Below the pieces are notes generated by a model. The model searched no databases. It was not told the origin of the DNA and saw nothing but the letters and a program-made list of their open reading frames with translations. Made by a program: the position numbers and the translations under genes. Below, piece after piece: positions 1 to 12,883 of a stretch of DNA of 64,000 bases (the stretch's first letter is position 1; each line of letters starts with the position of its first letter). Origin of the DNA: Ifrita kowaldi (Eukaryota; Chordata; Aves; Passeriformes; Cinclosomatidae); the NCBI GenBank assembly GCA_013398055.1, contig VZRS01004414.1, positions 322,330 to 386,329 of the forward strand. Direction: 5' to 3'.

Positions 1-133
1 GAGGCAGCGGCTGGTGCCTCCAGCGCTTGTTCCGCCGGGGCAGGGTGGGAAGCGCTTCCCCTCGTCCCTGCCGTGGCTGCGGGACGCTTGCCCCAGCAGC
101 GCTCCGCAGGAGGCGGCCGGCCAGAGGAGCCGC

Positions 134-167
134 GGGGCTGGGTGGGAGCAGGGGGGAACCTGAGGGG
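134..167 (+). promoter_or_regulatory. Potential G-quadruplex in the CpG island
   Basis: Five runs of three or more G occur on the + strand at 134-137, 140-142, 144-146, 151-156 and 164-167. The loops between the first four runs are 2, 1 and 4 nt, which meets the usual quadruplex rule. A second G-rich cluster follows at about 198-245. Whether either folds or affects transcription is not shown by the sequence. Confidence 0.45.
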
Positions 168-304
168 CGCACCTGAGCCCCCGGAGACACCTGGCCGAGG
201 GGCAGGTGGGGGAGAGGTCTGGGAGTGCCGGGGAGCAGGGACGGGACCGCGCTTTGCCAGGTGCGGAGCGCTGCCGCGGCGGCGGCCGTTCGGTCCCTGG
301 GAGC

Positions 305-357
305 GTTTAAATGCCCGTGCGGGGCGAGAGGGACAGGGGTGGCGGTGGGTGACGTGA
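305..357 (+). promoter_or_regulatory. Possible core-promoter motifs: TTTAAA box and CRE-like site
   Basis: A TTTAAA box lies at 305-310 in otherwise GC-rich sequence. A TGACGTGA motif, one base from the palindromic cAMP response element, lies at 350-357. Both are short motifs that occur by chance; their position at the edge of the only CpG island is the sole reason to list them. Confidence 0.2.
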
Positions 358-3300
358 CCCAGCGGGGAAGGGAGGCAGGAGTACTCGGGCAGGTCCGTTT
401 TGAGAGGACAAAAGGGCAGCGAAGTGACCCCAGAGCGGCCAACCCCCTGGGGGTCCCAGTACCCTGTGCCAGGAATGTCCCGGCTGAGACTCGGGAGTTT
501 AAATTGTACCTTCAGACCGAGCGCTTCGGCTGGTATTTTTCTTGGGACTTTGCCTTTTTATCTCTCGTTTACTTTTGGTGAAATAACTAAATCTAGCAAG
601 TGCTGCTAGATCTATCTAAAACTGCCGTCTTTAGTTTGTGTCTTCCCCTTCCTCAGGAGGGATAGGCTGGGGGAAAATCTACATTAACAATGGTGAAAAC
701 ACGGTCTCCTCTTTGTTGAACATATGTTACTCTACAAATGTTTCATGGTCTCCAACCTTGATGCTTCTAACTCCTTACCCTCCTTTCTTCTCTCCTTTTT
801 AAAAGTATAACTTTTCATAGGGGAGAGGTAGTCTTCATTCTTCAGGCGCTTATCTGCTCCTCTTACATTTTCCACTTGGCTGTTGCACCTCTCTTCCACA
901 CTGCCAGTGGCATTGCCTTGGTGGTGAGCGTCTACTGTGCTTTAACTTAGTGGTACCCTCGGGAGCTGGCTTCTAGGATGTACACCCGAGAGACTGGTTG
1001 GGGAAATGTTTGTGATGAGTTAAATCTTTCTCTGTGACATAACCCTGCAGCTATGGGTAGTGGTGTTATAACTAGAGCCTGCTTGCTTGAAATGACTGGT
1101 ATTACGGTAGAGGAACGCTTTACCTGTGGCTCATCAACTCTTGAGTTGATGTCCTTTCCTTGTTTTCCCTTTGGGCACTGATTGTTTTTGAGCTTTTAGC
1201 AAAGGTTAACTTTTTGGACAAGAAATAGACTGTGTGTTGAACTCTCTGTATTAGGGAGAAGGAGGGAAGGGATGAAGAGAGAAAGAGAGAAGGAAAAGAA
1301 ATACTTGGGTTAGTCTGTGTTCTGAGCAGTGTTCTTGAGCTGATTACAAAACAAATTTAATGTTTTTGTGTGTTTGTTTTGCTTTGTTTGTTTTGATTTC
1401 CTCCCTGCAAAGGAATAAGAATGAAAAAAAAAAAGTCTGAACTTTTGATCATGAGAAATAGTTTGAAGGGGAAAAGGAAACGGTGTATTTGTGCCAAAAT
1501 TTGTTAATTTGCTGTAGGAATTAAAATTTGGAAGTGCTTGGAGAGGGTACTTCATTGGACTAAAAAACCCCTAAACCCCCATAACTGACACCAAAAAGCA
1601 GCAAAAGAAATTTCTGCCGCATAATTTAGCGACTTTTGCTGGAGAGAATGAAAGTGAAGATTTAATATACTCTTGTCTCCACGCTAAGCTAAACCAGTGA
1701 TTTTTTTTATGTATGAAGCTTTGGGTGAAACTGAAGGACAGAAACTCACCGACTTTGCTCCTGAGCCAGCTCTTGGGTGGGGAAAAAGAGAAGCCAGCAA
1801 CAAATCTTTCTTTCACAAATGGTAAATATTTGTTCATAGTGTAGAAGTGGCCTAAGAAAAACAGGTTTTTTTGCAATTATCCAGATGTCTCTCCCCAGTT
1901 ATTTGAGATGCAGTCTGTGGCTGATGCATCCTTGCCAGCAGAAGGTTTGTCTTACTATAGTATTACAAAACATGGTGCTGCTATCCCAGTACCATATGCC
2001 TGAGCTCTACGCCCCATACTGACACTGGGGACACTTTGGAGGCTTGTCTTATTCCTGACACAGCTGTACTGATGGATGTGTTGTGTATATTGATCTTTCT
2101 GCCACGAATGTGAGTATTATTACTTAGCAAACTTCCAGCAGTCGTTGCTCCAGCAAGGTACTTCCTCGACACGTCCTCTGTTTCTTCTTGATCATTCTGG
2201 GAATGGTTGTTCTTGAGTCCTCACATAACAATTAAAACTAATCCTTTACAGGAGCTCTGAAAATGCACTCATTTAACTCATACTATTTTTTTTTCTGTGT
2301 GTGTTGGGTTTTTTTTTTGTCAAGGAAAATACAATTTATGTAGTGTTATGGTATAACAAATGTTTTAGTGTAAGGCCAGGGCATTAGGGATGGAGCTGGC
2401 ATGGCTCATTGCTTCTGCTCTGTTCAGGCCCCCTCATTACCTACATTCCCAACTGTGGTGTTTTCTGTGGGAATTGGTCTTTAACAATGTATGCTTTGCT
2501 TCGATATTTACAACCTCTTGCTGATCAGTGTATCAAAAGCATTTTCATTTAGAGGATGCATTTCAGGACTTTAATTGAGGAAATCTCTTTGTTTCAAGGC
2601 TCCATAATAAACCGTACAAAATGCTGTCTTTGAACGAACTAGGTCACTGTAACGCGTGCACACATAGGGTGATTCTCATCTGCTTAGGGTAGCCGACACT
2701 CGCTTGAGCCATATCCCTGGTGAGCTTGTCCCTGATTTATCCTTCTTGGACTGGCTTGTTCACAGGGAGCTTATGCTGAAAATTCACTGCTGGAGGTCAT
2801 TCTCCATTCTTGGCATCTCTGGCAGCCTTAAGCTTAAATTGCAGCCTCATTTTCTATCCAATCAATACCACTCTTATGTCGCTGAGTTTCCATGGTGCCC
2901 CCAATCTTCTGTCTACATATTGATGTCTGACAGCAGGAATAGCATTCTGTGTCGCTATATATACTTACTAAACCTGTCAAAACTATTTAGGGTCTGTCGC
3001 ACTAATTTATATCCATATCCTGATATTATTTGTATCTGTTGAGCTTTGACTGATGGAACTTGCTGCACTAAGGAATCAGCCCCAACAATGCACTCCAGGG
3101 ATGGCTCAAGGGATGGATGTTTTGAGAAAGGGGAAAAAGACTCTCTTCTAGAGTAGCTGGGGTAGTCTAGAATCCTTTGAGCACAATAGAGTCATTTTGA
3201 AAACATCCAAGTCTCAATGGCTCCAAGTTAATTCTTTGGAAATCATTCTTCATTGTGCTGCTCTGAATGCACAGAGGGTCCTCTCCAATGGAGCCGTGGA

Positions 3301-5658
3301 GAGGAAAATAGAAAAGTGGGCATTGTCAAGTGTTCAATGTGTATTTGAGGGGAGTTGGGGGAAATTTGAGTCAGTCATCTGACATCAATTTCTTCAGCAG
3401 AAGCACTGTGGAAAAATGGAATTAAAGGAGCCAGCAATGTCTTCTGTAATGTGGATGTTTTTGTTTTGCTACAATAACCCACAGAGCAGAGTGGTTGCGT
3501 AAGAAATGGTATGGTGGTGTCTGTGGACTGACACAGCAGCAGTGAAGCCCGATGAGAAAAGGCAAATCTTCTGTGTATCACTAAATTTCAGGGCACTGAC
3601 TGCTTGTTATTCATGTCAACAGTATTAGGCACTAAATAAAGACCATATAGATTTTAAAAAAAATTAAATATGCTTTGCAAACCATTGATTTTAGATTGAA
3701 CAGAAGTCGTCATCAGATGAAGAAACTCTTTAATCCCACTACTACATGAGCCTGATCCAACCCATGAAATAGGAGCTGGCAGTCAATATGGAATTTGCTA
3801 CTTAGTGTTTTGCTTGTTCTGAGTGGCCAGAAGAACTGATCTTGTGATGCCAAGTTCGTCAGTACTTTTCAGACCCTCTCCAGGCTCCTACAGTTTTTTC
3901 CCTAGTGAAAAGAAAGGATCTTCAAGACTTAAAAGGACCTGTTGCAGGTGGTGGCATTAAAGTAGTTCAGTTTGTTTTCAGCAGTGGTTCACCTTATCAT
4001 GGTAGAAGGGGTCAGTAGGACTTCACCTAACTAGACACTCTCTTGGCCAAAATGTCTTGCCTTCTTTTATTCCAAGGAACAGGATCACTATGCCATTGAA
4101 AATATCTGGCTCGACCTTCTGCAGCGGCACTGTGATGATTTTCTCATTTTTTAACTTTTTTGTTTCCTTCCTTGTCTGTATGTGTGGGAGTGACTTTTTA
4201 AAAACTGTAGTCGTCTTGCAGACTGCTTTTTCATGTCTTTCAGGCTGAAGATTGAGAGAACACAGCTGTAGGCAGTTTGATGGGAGATGAGAAGGGGGAA
4301 TGGGAGTGTGATAAAGAGCAAGCTGTATTCCTGATAAAGCCGCCAGGGTATTTTCACCCTCACCATCGCTCCACTCCAAAAAGCCCTTCCTTGCCTTCCC
4401 AGAATGGCACATTCTGGTTTCATTAGGGATGACCTCTGGAGGTGAGGAGTTGAGCTAACTATGTCTGAGGCAAAATCCAGTTCATTAAGTACAGTACATT
4501 AAGAAAAATGTATTAATGTATCATTTTGGACCTTAGGAGCACATTACTTGGCAAGTGCCACTGATTGCATGGCATCTGCAACAGAGGAGTAAAGACTTTT
4601 AGAGCAGAAGAGCATTACAGGAGTTGGGTATTTTCTGATAAAAATAGTCTTTGAAAATAAATAGTGCTTGGGGCTCCAGCACACTGCCATTTAGTGAACT
4701 ACAAAGTTCAGTTTTAAACTGGGCCTTTCTCCTTTGAGGCCTGCCAGCGCTATTTCAGAGCTCGTTAAATGTTTCATGAGAGCATTATAAAAATCTTCCT
4801 TCCTCATTAGTTTCTGCACAGTTTCAGCATAGCTTGGACCTTGTAAAGATCCCCTGTTTAGTTGCGGATGAAACCATCATCAAATGGCTGTGGCTCGGGA
4901 AGAGGAGAAGTTCTTTAATACCCCGGTCTAAATCCTTATTTTGACACTGGTCTACAGGTAGCTAACCACATAAATGAAACAGAATTTTGCCATCTTCAAT
5001 CAATATTTTTGGAGTAATTCCCTGTCCATACAAAAACTGTCCTCTCAAGAGTAAAACCAGACAGAACAATTGGGAGGGAAGACAAGGCTGTATGGGCTCT
5101 GCTTTCCTTCTGAAAGCCTCATCTGCACACCTGGGCTGATGCTCAGATATTTTAGGGAGGCTGGTCCAGCTGAGTGGAGACAGGACAGGACTATGAGGTG
5201 GAGATAGACTGATTCTCAGGCTTGGGTGCAAATTTGGTCTTGGTCTTGTGAGCTCATTTAGGCACAGAGACAACTCTGCTGTTGTCTTCATCATCTGACT
5301 TCGCTAATTGCATCTACCTGTTGCCTTTTCTGTCCCTAAGGATTAAAAAGGCAAAAAACCAGATAATTTGACTCCATGCATACATAGGAATTCCTCGTGT
5401 GTTGACACAAACAGTAAATATATACATATATATCTGTGGAAGCCAGAGTGTCCCTGCACAGAAATAACTGAACTAACTTCTCAGATCCAGTTCCAGTGGA
5501 TATCAGGCACAAAACCTGTTTTGTTCTCATGTTTTTGGTTTTTTTTTCTCCTCAGAGCCATGCAAACAGTGGCATTAGTTTCATAACCAACTAAAGATGA
5601 TACGACCCTTGCATTTAAGGCTTCCTTGTTTCTACTGGATCACTAGAACAACAGATTC

Positions 5659-5692
5659 ATTTATGTATTTATTTATTTTTTTAGCTCTACTC
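5659..5692. repeat. TTTA-rich simple repeat
   Basis: Degenerate tandem TTTA units ending in a T run, inside intron 1. Confidence 0.6.
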
Positions 5693-8042
5693 CTCACACA
5701 TCGTGTATCTCGAGGTGCAAAGGAGCCTTAGTAGCGCAATGCAAATGTATGCACCCATCTGTAGCCAACAACAGAAGGCTCACAGTCTGTAGAATCTTTT
5801 CCTCTGTGACAGGAGCATCCAGCATGTGCTTAATACATTGTGTAAGGATATTTGCTATATCAAAAACTTTGTATTTAAAGATAACTATTTTAGGTGTTCT
5901 GTCTTTTTGGTTTTTTTAGCAGGTTTACAGCATGTGAGCAACAGTGGGAAGAGTGACATTATCTCAAAATGCCCATTTTAACATTTCTGTAATGCTCATT
6001 TAGGCACTTTGTCAGATGGTAAGAGCTGGATCTCTTGAGGAAAGTCTATTGTCTTTGAAAGTAAGATAGGAAGTGATTTAGAAATAGCCTTGGTAGAAAG
6101 ATGGCAGTTCTGATATGGTGGTGTCTGTGCAGTGGTGCTACAGAGTCACAGTTTGCTTTCAGACAGCCAAGCTTGTTCCATTTCAATATTTAGTTCTTTT
6201 TCAGCTCACTAGAAATAATATTCTTCCTGTCTAGCAGAGATTAATATTTAACCAGGCACACATCCTCCAAACATTATTCAGGCAACTTGATGCTTCAGCA
6301 AGAGCTTCCATCAGAATACGGAATATGTAATTCAGTTTAAGATTTAGAAAGAGTACCCCCTCCTTTGTTTTGGTAAAAGATTCTTTAAAATAAGACACAA
6401 ATGAGCTATAATGCTGCAAAATGGTTGTGACTTCTTGCACTTGCAGCAAAATCTCGTTGCTTTCATTGAAAGTGCCTTTGGAGTGAAGCATCTTTTAGTA
6501 AATTAAAGATAAATCAAGAGATTGTCCTGATATTCTGCCTTAATTCTGGTAGAAAACACTTTGTTCCTTTAGCTTGAACAACAAAAAATACACGTTTAAA
6601 AGTAGCCTCCCCACCCCATGACATTAAACAGAAATAATTTGGAATTCTTTTTCTGCCGAGGATGGTTTCACCTGGAAAACCAGTCTTTTACTGTAGGGAC
6701 TTAGCTTGCTTTTTGGTGCTGAAAAGCCCCTGAGATGCCATGGTTGCTTCCCAATAGCTTGTGCCACCTGAGTGCCTGGTTGTTTGCTTGGATTGCTGCC
6801 TTCCCAGAGGCCAGAAAGATGTTTTCCTTTGTGCAAGAGTCACTTGCTTTTATTAGAAGCCTGTCTGGCTGCAGCTGATATGCAGTAGGGACGGGCGGAT
6901 GGAAAAAATCTACTAGCCAACAGATAGGATTTTCAGCAGTCTTCCAAAAATGATGCAAGCTTTGATTCAGGAACTTCATGTCATTTCACTTACTAAATCC
7001 TCACTTTGCTAAGCTGTCCCTTCAGCCCGTGTTTCTTGTCCGATTTGCGCGTTGTCAGACGCTTTTGCTAATCTCTGTAGTTGATGTTTGCTTTAGTGAT
7101 TATTTGGCAGCAGCGTGTGAGCAGGCGTGTGTGTGTGATTGCTGTTGGCATGGCAGTTGGTACGATCTGGCATTAGCATACTTGTTCCGTGCTCTGGGCC
7201 TCCTCCTCTTCTAGGCTTGTTTATGCAGCAGAAGGACAAAAAAACCCCCCACAAACCAAACTGAAAAGCCCTACAAACCAAACCAGAAACCCATATGCAA
7301 GCCGGTTACGCTACGGTGATCCTCTGGCCAGTTTGTCCAGACATCTGTAGAGTTCAGAGGAGCCTGAAGGTTGCTCTCGTTTTCCTTCTAGTACTTATCC
7401 CAAACGGACCATCCACCAGCAGAGGATTTATAAAGAGCTGCAGGGATTATGGGCTGCCTAAGTAGGGGTATCTACACTGAATCTAGTCTTTGCTGTGCTT
7501 GCAAATACCGTGGGAACGGTGTTTATGGGGTGGTAAAGAAGAAAAGGCAAGCTCCTCTCCCTTCATGTTTGTTAGGTCAAGAGCCTGTTGTTAAATGGGT
7601 TTTAGTTTGCATTTTGGACTCATTAATATTGAGTGGTCACTGGGATTATAGGTGTATGGGTTTTAAGAGGTGCTGTTCTCTTCCCTCCATCACTTCTAAT
7701 TTGAGCTGTAATCTTTGCATGTCTCATGCATTGTTGGAACATCTTTATGGGCTCTGAGTTACCTCACTGAGAACAGTGGGATTTACTTAGACAAAGTAAA
7801 TTTAAAAGTGATGTGAAATCTTTGCTTGATCGTGCAAACGTCATTTATAACTTTAACATAATTAGTGGAAATAAAACTCTCTGATGACGCAGTACGGGTT
7901 CAGGTCCATGCCCTTTGTGAGTGGGTGGGGATGAAAGCTCTTGTGATAAATTTTGCAGTGATACTTTTACCGTGGGGCCTTTGACAGCTTCCCTTGGTGT
8001 TTTTCTGGATGCCTGTTTAAGCATGAACTGCTCTTGTATAAA

Positions 8043-8064
8043 TTTTTTTCTTTTTTTTTTTTTT
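8043..8064. repeat. Poly-T tract
   Basis: Twenty-two bases that are all T apart from one C. It could be the poly-A tail of a decayed minus-strand retrotransposon, but no element body is recognisable beside it. Confidence 0.6.
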
Positions 8065-9654
8065 GTGTAAAGTCAAGCTAATGATGAGCTGGGTTTCCCA
8101 CTTTCCAGTGTAAACTGCTTCTGTTAGTCCATGTTCAGAACCATGACTTTCCAAAGCAGAGTCTGGGCCGTGCATAACCCCTGGCCAAACCTGTCCCTGA
8201 ATGACAGTCTGGTGCTGTGAAGGTTCTGGGTTTATCCTGATGAGAGGTGGGGGCTGCCATCTTCCCGCTGGGATCAGCCCTTGATTTTATCTCTGAGGGG
8301 AGAAATCTTCTGGGATTAACATCTGAAATGTTTGATAAAGTTGGGTGAAATCAGAGATGTAGGAGAGAGGGGAACATTTTCTCTCTCTGTTTGTAACTAC
8401 CTGCAAAATTGGTCATATTTTCATGAAGGAAAAGAAATCTGAAGTTCAAAAAGGAGAAGTGTGTGAACTTCCTGTTCTTACTCATAGTATTGACCCAGAA
8501 AAGTTATTTTGAAGCTGCTTTCAAAAATACTTATAGGCATTTCCAGTATTTTGCAACTGAGTTAACATTTACAAGCACCTCTTCTTACTTGGTGGTACAA
8601 TGTCCTACATGGTCCTGGCCTTTCTTTGGCTGCTTCTCTGTGCCCAAATACAGCACCTCTGTACTAATTTTCCCAAAGGATGAGAGCTTTTGAGAATAGC
8701 TGTAGGTTGAATACTGCCACACAAGAAAAGGTCTTGAAAAATAAAGGTGGCATCTTACAGCATCTGCTTTGTTCATTTAATTGCTGTGTACTATATTTCA
8801 GTTTGAATTATTTATGGCTGTGTCTGAAAGTCCTTTAAATAAGAACCCCTCTTTCCTGTGCTAACCACAACCATATAGGTTGAGTGGGTATGGCAGGCGT
8901 GTGTTTTTATAGAGAAAAAGAGAGAGATGTGTAAAGACTTTGCCCTGACATGAGGCTTTACACACATACCAAAAGCAAGTCTCTGCTTGGAGAAACTTTC
9001 AGAACTGTAGGGATGGATAGCAAAAACGTGTTAGATAACTTTAGACTTATCAATTGTGCAACATGTACTGTAAATGACAAGTTCACATCTTGATGCATTG
9101 ACACTTTCGGCATGTGCAATAAGGCTCTGATTCCAGTTGGGATTTTACCAACTGAGATTTCTCAAGTAATTGTGGGTGGGAATTTCTTGTCTTATTTAAA
9201 CTGTAACAAACAAAAAACTCAGAGCAGGAGAAGTCTGTGAAGTGTAAATGATCTGTCTTAAGTCAAGAAAAATTGAGGTTGAAATTTTTAATCTAAGGCT
9301 TATCAAAATGGAAATTTTTGAGTTACTGAATCCATGATTTCTGTTCCAGGTCAGTGGAATTCTAGTTTGTATCTGAACACTTTCAGCACTTAATGGGCAT
9401 TGAGAGAATGGAAACAAGAACTTAGCCTACATATGAGATAGGCACATTGGCTACAGTAAGCTCTTCGTGATGCCCTGTGGTGTCCAGCTGGTGCTGTTCA
9501 TTAGTGCATTTTTATGATCGTGATGTCTCACAACTAAGTGCTATAGAATACAGCAGTGGGGAATGAGGAGCATTTTCTCAAATTTATCCTTTCCTGATCA
9601 GTTTAAAATTTTCTTCAAAGCATACCTCTGACAATTAAAATCCAAATGTAGTAT

Positions 9655-9790
9655 TTGTAAATATTTTAAATAGTTGCAATAATTATAAGCTATTATCAAG
9701 TTGTCTATTTACAAAATACAAAATAATTGTAAACAGTTGTAATAATTTGTAATTGTTATTTACAATTACTATTATTATAGAATTGAACAA
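9655..9790. repeat. AT-rich low-complexity region with an imperfect hairpin
   Basis: About 135 bp of nearly pure A/T built from degenerate TTGTAA/TTACAA words. Within it, 9749-9756 (GTAATTGT) is the exact reverse complement of 9762-9769 around a 5-nt loop, and 9740-9746 pairs with 9771-9777 across a small internal loop, giving a hairpin of about 38 nt. AT-rich microsatellite-like DNA readily makes such structures. Confidence 0.55.
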
Positions 9791-12718
9791 AAATACAAAC
9801 TTTATTTCATTTTTTTCCCCAAAACTTGTGCATGTCCTCTTCAGTTGCCTCACAGGACATGATGTTTTGAATTTTGTTTCTTTTTTCTTTATTTTTATTC
9901 TCCCCATATAATCATAACTTCTGTTGCAAAAGATATTTTAGCCTTTGATCAGTGCCCTTAGGAGAGAATAAGCATAGTTTTCACTGCCTGATGCAAAGCG
10001 TGATTGGTATGAAATGAAAGGGATATTTTTCTAATCTCATTTATGTCAGGTTTAAAAAATATATTCTAGGCCTAAATGCTTTTTGGAATAGCAGAAGCTG
10101 CTGATCCCAGGTGAGCTGTGGTTTCCTTGCTCAGGTTCAGGTCCCAGTTTTGGTGCCTTACAGAGCTAAACCATTGAAGGCAGAAAGTGCTTCTGTAGCA
10201 GCAGCTGGGTCAGTCTGTGAGTTAGGCCGAGGTTTTCCCAGGGCATGGATCGTGCTCTGTGAGCAGCAGCCCAACTGTACGTGATGTGAGAGGGGATGGA
10301 AGAGCATGGGTTGAGTTCTCTAAAACCAGGCTTGTATGGGCTTCTTAAAACTCTTTGCAAGTAGTGTTCATCTTCCTTAGCTTTAAATGTGGGCAGATCT
10401 GAAAGGGATTTCCCCCTGAACAGATAAGCCACAAGCAATCTGTTTTGGTTTTGAAGATGTATTTTCATTACTCTGAATAGCTGAGCTTTCCTGAATCGTA
10501 ATTTTGAATTCATTTGTCTATAATGCCCTTATTTTCATAACCTCAACTTGTCTTTGCTTTAATCTCTCTTCTGTTGAAATAGTGCAGTAGGTCACCTTTC
10601 ACAGATATTGCACTTTCTCTCATGTTTCTCGTTTTCAGTAGCCTTTTACAGCCCCGTGCCTAATTCTAAATCAACAGAACATTTCAGTTTCTTTATTTCT
10701 AAGTGTGCTCACAATTCATGCCCTTATTCTAGCAATCACATTTAGTTGCAATTTAACCCAGCATTCTATAATTATGTTACGATTTCCACAGTCAAACATT
10801 TTCTGTCATATTGGAGTTTAGAATTTTAGAAGAGCTCTTCTAAAGTTTTGTCTTCTCTGGAATGACTCTTTTGCTAGGCACAGGGATGTGACATCGTCTG
10901 TCTCCAGAACTTTTTTGATGTCTAGGAGTTAGTTCAGTAGTCGCTGGTGTACAGTGGTATGGAAGCAGATGCATGACTTCAATGTGGCTGTGGTGGATTT
11001 TATCTGGTATTTGTGCTGTCCAGTTGCTCGGGTGGTTGTGAGGACAAGTTGGTTAACGCCACGTTATATGGGCACCGTGTTTTGTGGCCTTGTTTTCCAT
11101 TCTTTCTCTCAGATGCTTCAAAAATGCCTTCTGCAACACTGATCCTGAGCAGTACTTGCGGTGCTAAAACATCTCCCTTTTGTATGAAAAAAATCATTAT
11201 TGTTCTTATCCTGGGAGTCTCTGTTCCTTGGCTAATATTGAAAGAGTCACTGGACCTTTCCTCTTGTCCCAAGATGACAAAGCTCTCCTAACAGTTTCAA
11301 AGCCTTTGAAAATCTGAACAATTTACATGTAGTGAAAAATAGCCAGGATATGTTTTTAAAGCCTTTTTGTAGGTTAGTGAGGCATGATTTATTGTTGTGA
11401 AAGATGTGCTTTTTTGGACTTCTCTGGTTTGTGGGGCTCCTGTTTCAGGCTAGCTGGTTCACACTTGCCTTTAACTGACTTTTCTCAGCTCTGGAAATGC
11501 AGTGTAGTGCAATCCAATTTCTTGAGTAGTTTCTTTTTTTTTTCATTTGCTTTATTTTATTTCCCCTAACTCTGTCTGGCAGTTCTGCCTCCAGTTCTTT
11601 ACGTGTATAACCCTGGGGCGTGTGTCTCTCTTCCCTACTTTGCAGTGAAAACCAAAGCCGAGGAGCCATTTAACTTCTGTGCTATCTCTCTTTGACTTTG
11701 CGTCAGGAGAGTCTGCAGGACCCACCGGCTCTTCTGGAGTTCCAGCTTCTCCCTGTGCTCAGGGAATGCCTTATTACTTGTCACTGTGTATTTGCTTCCT
11801 TGTTCTTCAGCTGTGCTCTTGGACCTCTTAATCTCCATTTTACATCTCACCTGCCAAAGTTGTTCTCTCCTATTAGTTTCACTTGGGCTGCATTTCCATT
11901 TCCTTTCTCTTAAAGACATTCTGTGAGTGAATAAATTCTTAAACTACATTTGCGAAGTAATTTTGTTTTCTTTTTTTTCTGACTGACCAGGAGTATCATC
12001 AGTGATTGCACTTTGGCATCATTTCAGAATATCTGTGCTCATTCTTGGCGTGCTTTTTGAAAGGACATCTCTCAGGGAACAGAAAGAAGCGACTCCCACA
12101 TTCTGTGATTTTTTAAAACCTGATTCCCTTAAACTGGTAGCCTCCCAGTCATACACCATAATCAGGCTGTAACTTTGGTGTAAAAATTTCAGATGCCTGT
12201 GAGAGAATTCTGTGTTTACATCCTGAGGAGATGTGTCTGAACTGTCGCAGTCCCCGCTTTGGAAATTGGTCTAGAAGCAGCCCTACCTAATTCCTTAATC
12301 AATTCTTTTTCATTGTTTGAGACTTACTCCTTGTAGATTTTCCTTTTGCAGTCTTCAAACTAACTGCTGCCGTGTGAATTGGTTCCACTGATAAGAAATC
12401 ATTTATAAAAATTACTGCACTTTCACCTTTACAGAAAATGGTAATGTCATCATTTGATCACCAACTATTTCACATTGATCAACCGGGGTCTGAATTGGAA
12501 ACTTGTATATTATCATCCTCAAGACTGTAGCTCAGAATTTCTCCCCTACTGTACCTTCCTGCGAGGAAAGCCTGAAGAGTCCTATTTGTCCTTCTGACTT
12601 CTTCTTCCTTAGCTGGTATGTGTGCAATATTGCATATTTTTGCCTTTTAGAAGAATTCCCTCTAAGCATTTTAGCTAAAAGCCTGCTCTGAGGTATCTGA
12701 AGGTCCACCAAAGTAACT

Positions 12719-12780
12719 AAAATAAATGTATATATGTAAATATATGTATATATGTAAAAATAAATGTATATATATAAATA
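12719..12780. repeat. ATATGTA-type AT microsatellite
   Basis: Alternating TATATGTA and TAAA units. The phrase AAATAAATGTATATAT occurs twice, about 38 bp apart, so the tract is a short degenerate tandem duplication. Confidence 0.7.
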
Positions 12781-12855
12781 GGCTCATTGTGATTTAGACT
12801 GGCTGTATAATTTAACAATTTTTGTGCTTCTGCCTTGTTGGGGCAGTAGGGGTGA

Positions 12856-12883
12856 TTTTATTTATTTATTTATTTATTAATTA
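12856..12883. repeat. (TTTA)n microsatellite
   Basis: About six near-perfect TTTA units followed by AATTAATT. A likely length-variable locus. Confidence 0.75.

Larger units (their letters stand above)
1..370. promoter_or_regulatory. CpG island, likely PTN promoter / 5' non-coding exon region
   Basis: This is the only strongly GC-rich, CpG-rich stretch in the window; base composition drops sharply after about position 370 and more so after 480. It lies upstream of the PTN coding exons in the right orientation. Several G-rich boxes of Sp1 type are visible. Candidate exon 1 donors (CAG before GT) occur at 205/206 and 260/261, but nothing in the sequence decides between them, and exon 1 could also lie left of the window. 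The open frames here (for example 73-357) are what GC-rich DNA produces by chance, so I do not call a protein. That this is the PTN promoter is inference from position. Confidence 0.65.
371..9650 (+). other. PTN intron 1 (or 5' region), first part: no gene found
   Basis: AT-rich non-coding sequence. No open frame exceeds 129 codons and none shows a recognisable domain. Low-complexity patches include a purine-rich run at about 1255-1300, a TTTA-rich run at about 5659-5692 and a poly-T run at about 8043-8064. I see no LINE, SINE, LTR or RNA gene that I can name. Confidence 0.6.

Noticed and set aside
73..581. Overlapping open frames in the CpG island
   Set aside because: GC-rich DNA has few stop codons. 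The Gly/Arg/Pro-rich translations resemble no protein, and PTN exon 1 is non-coding in other species.
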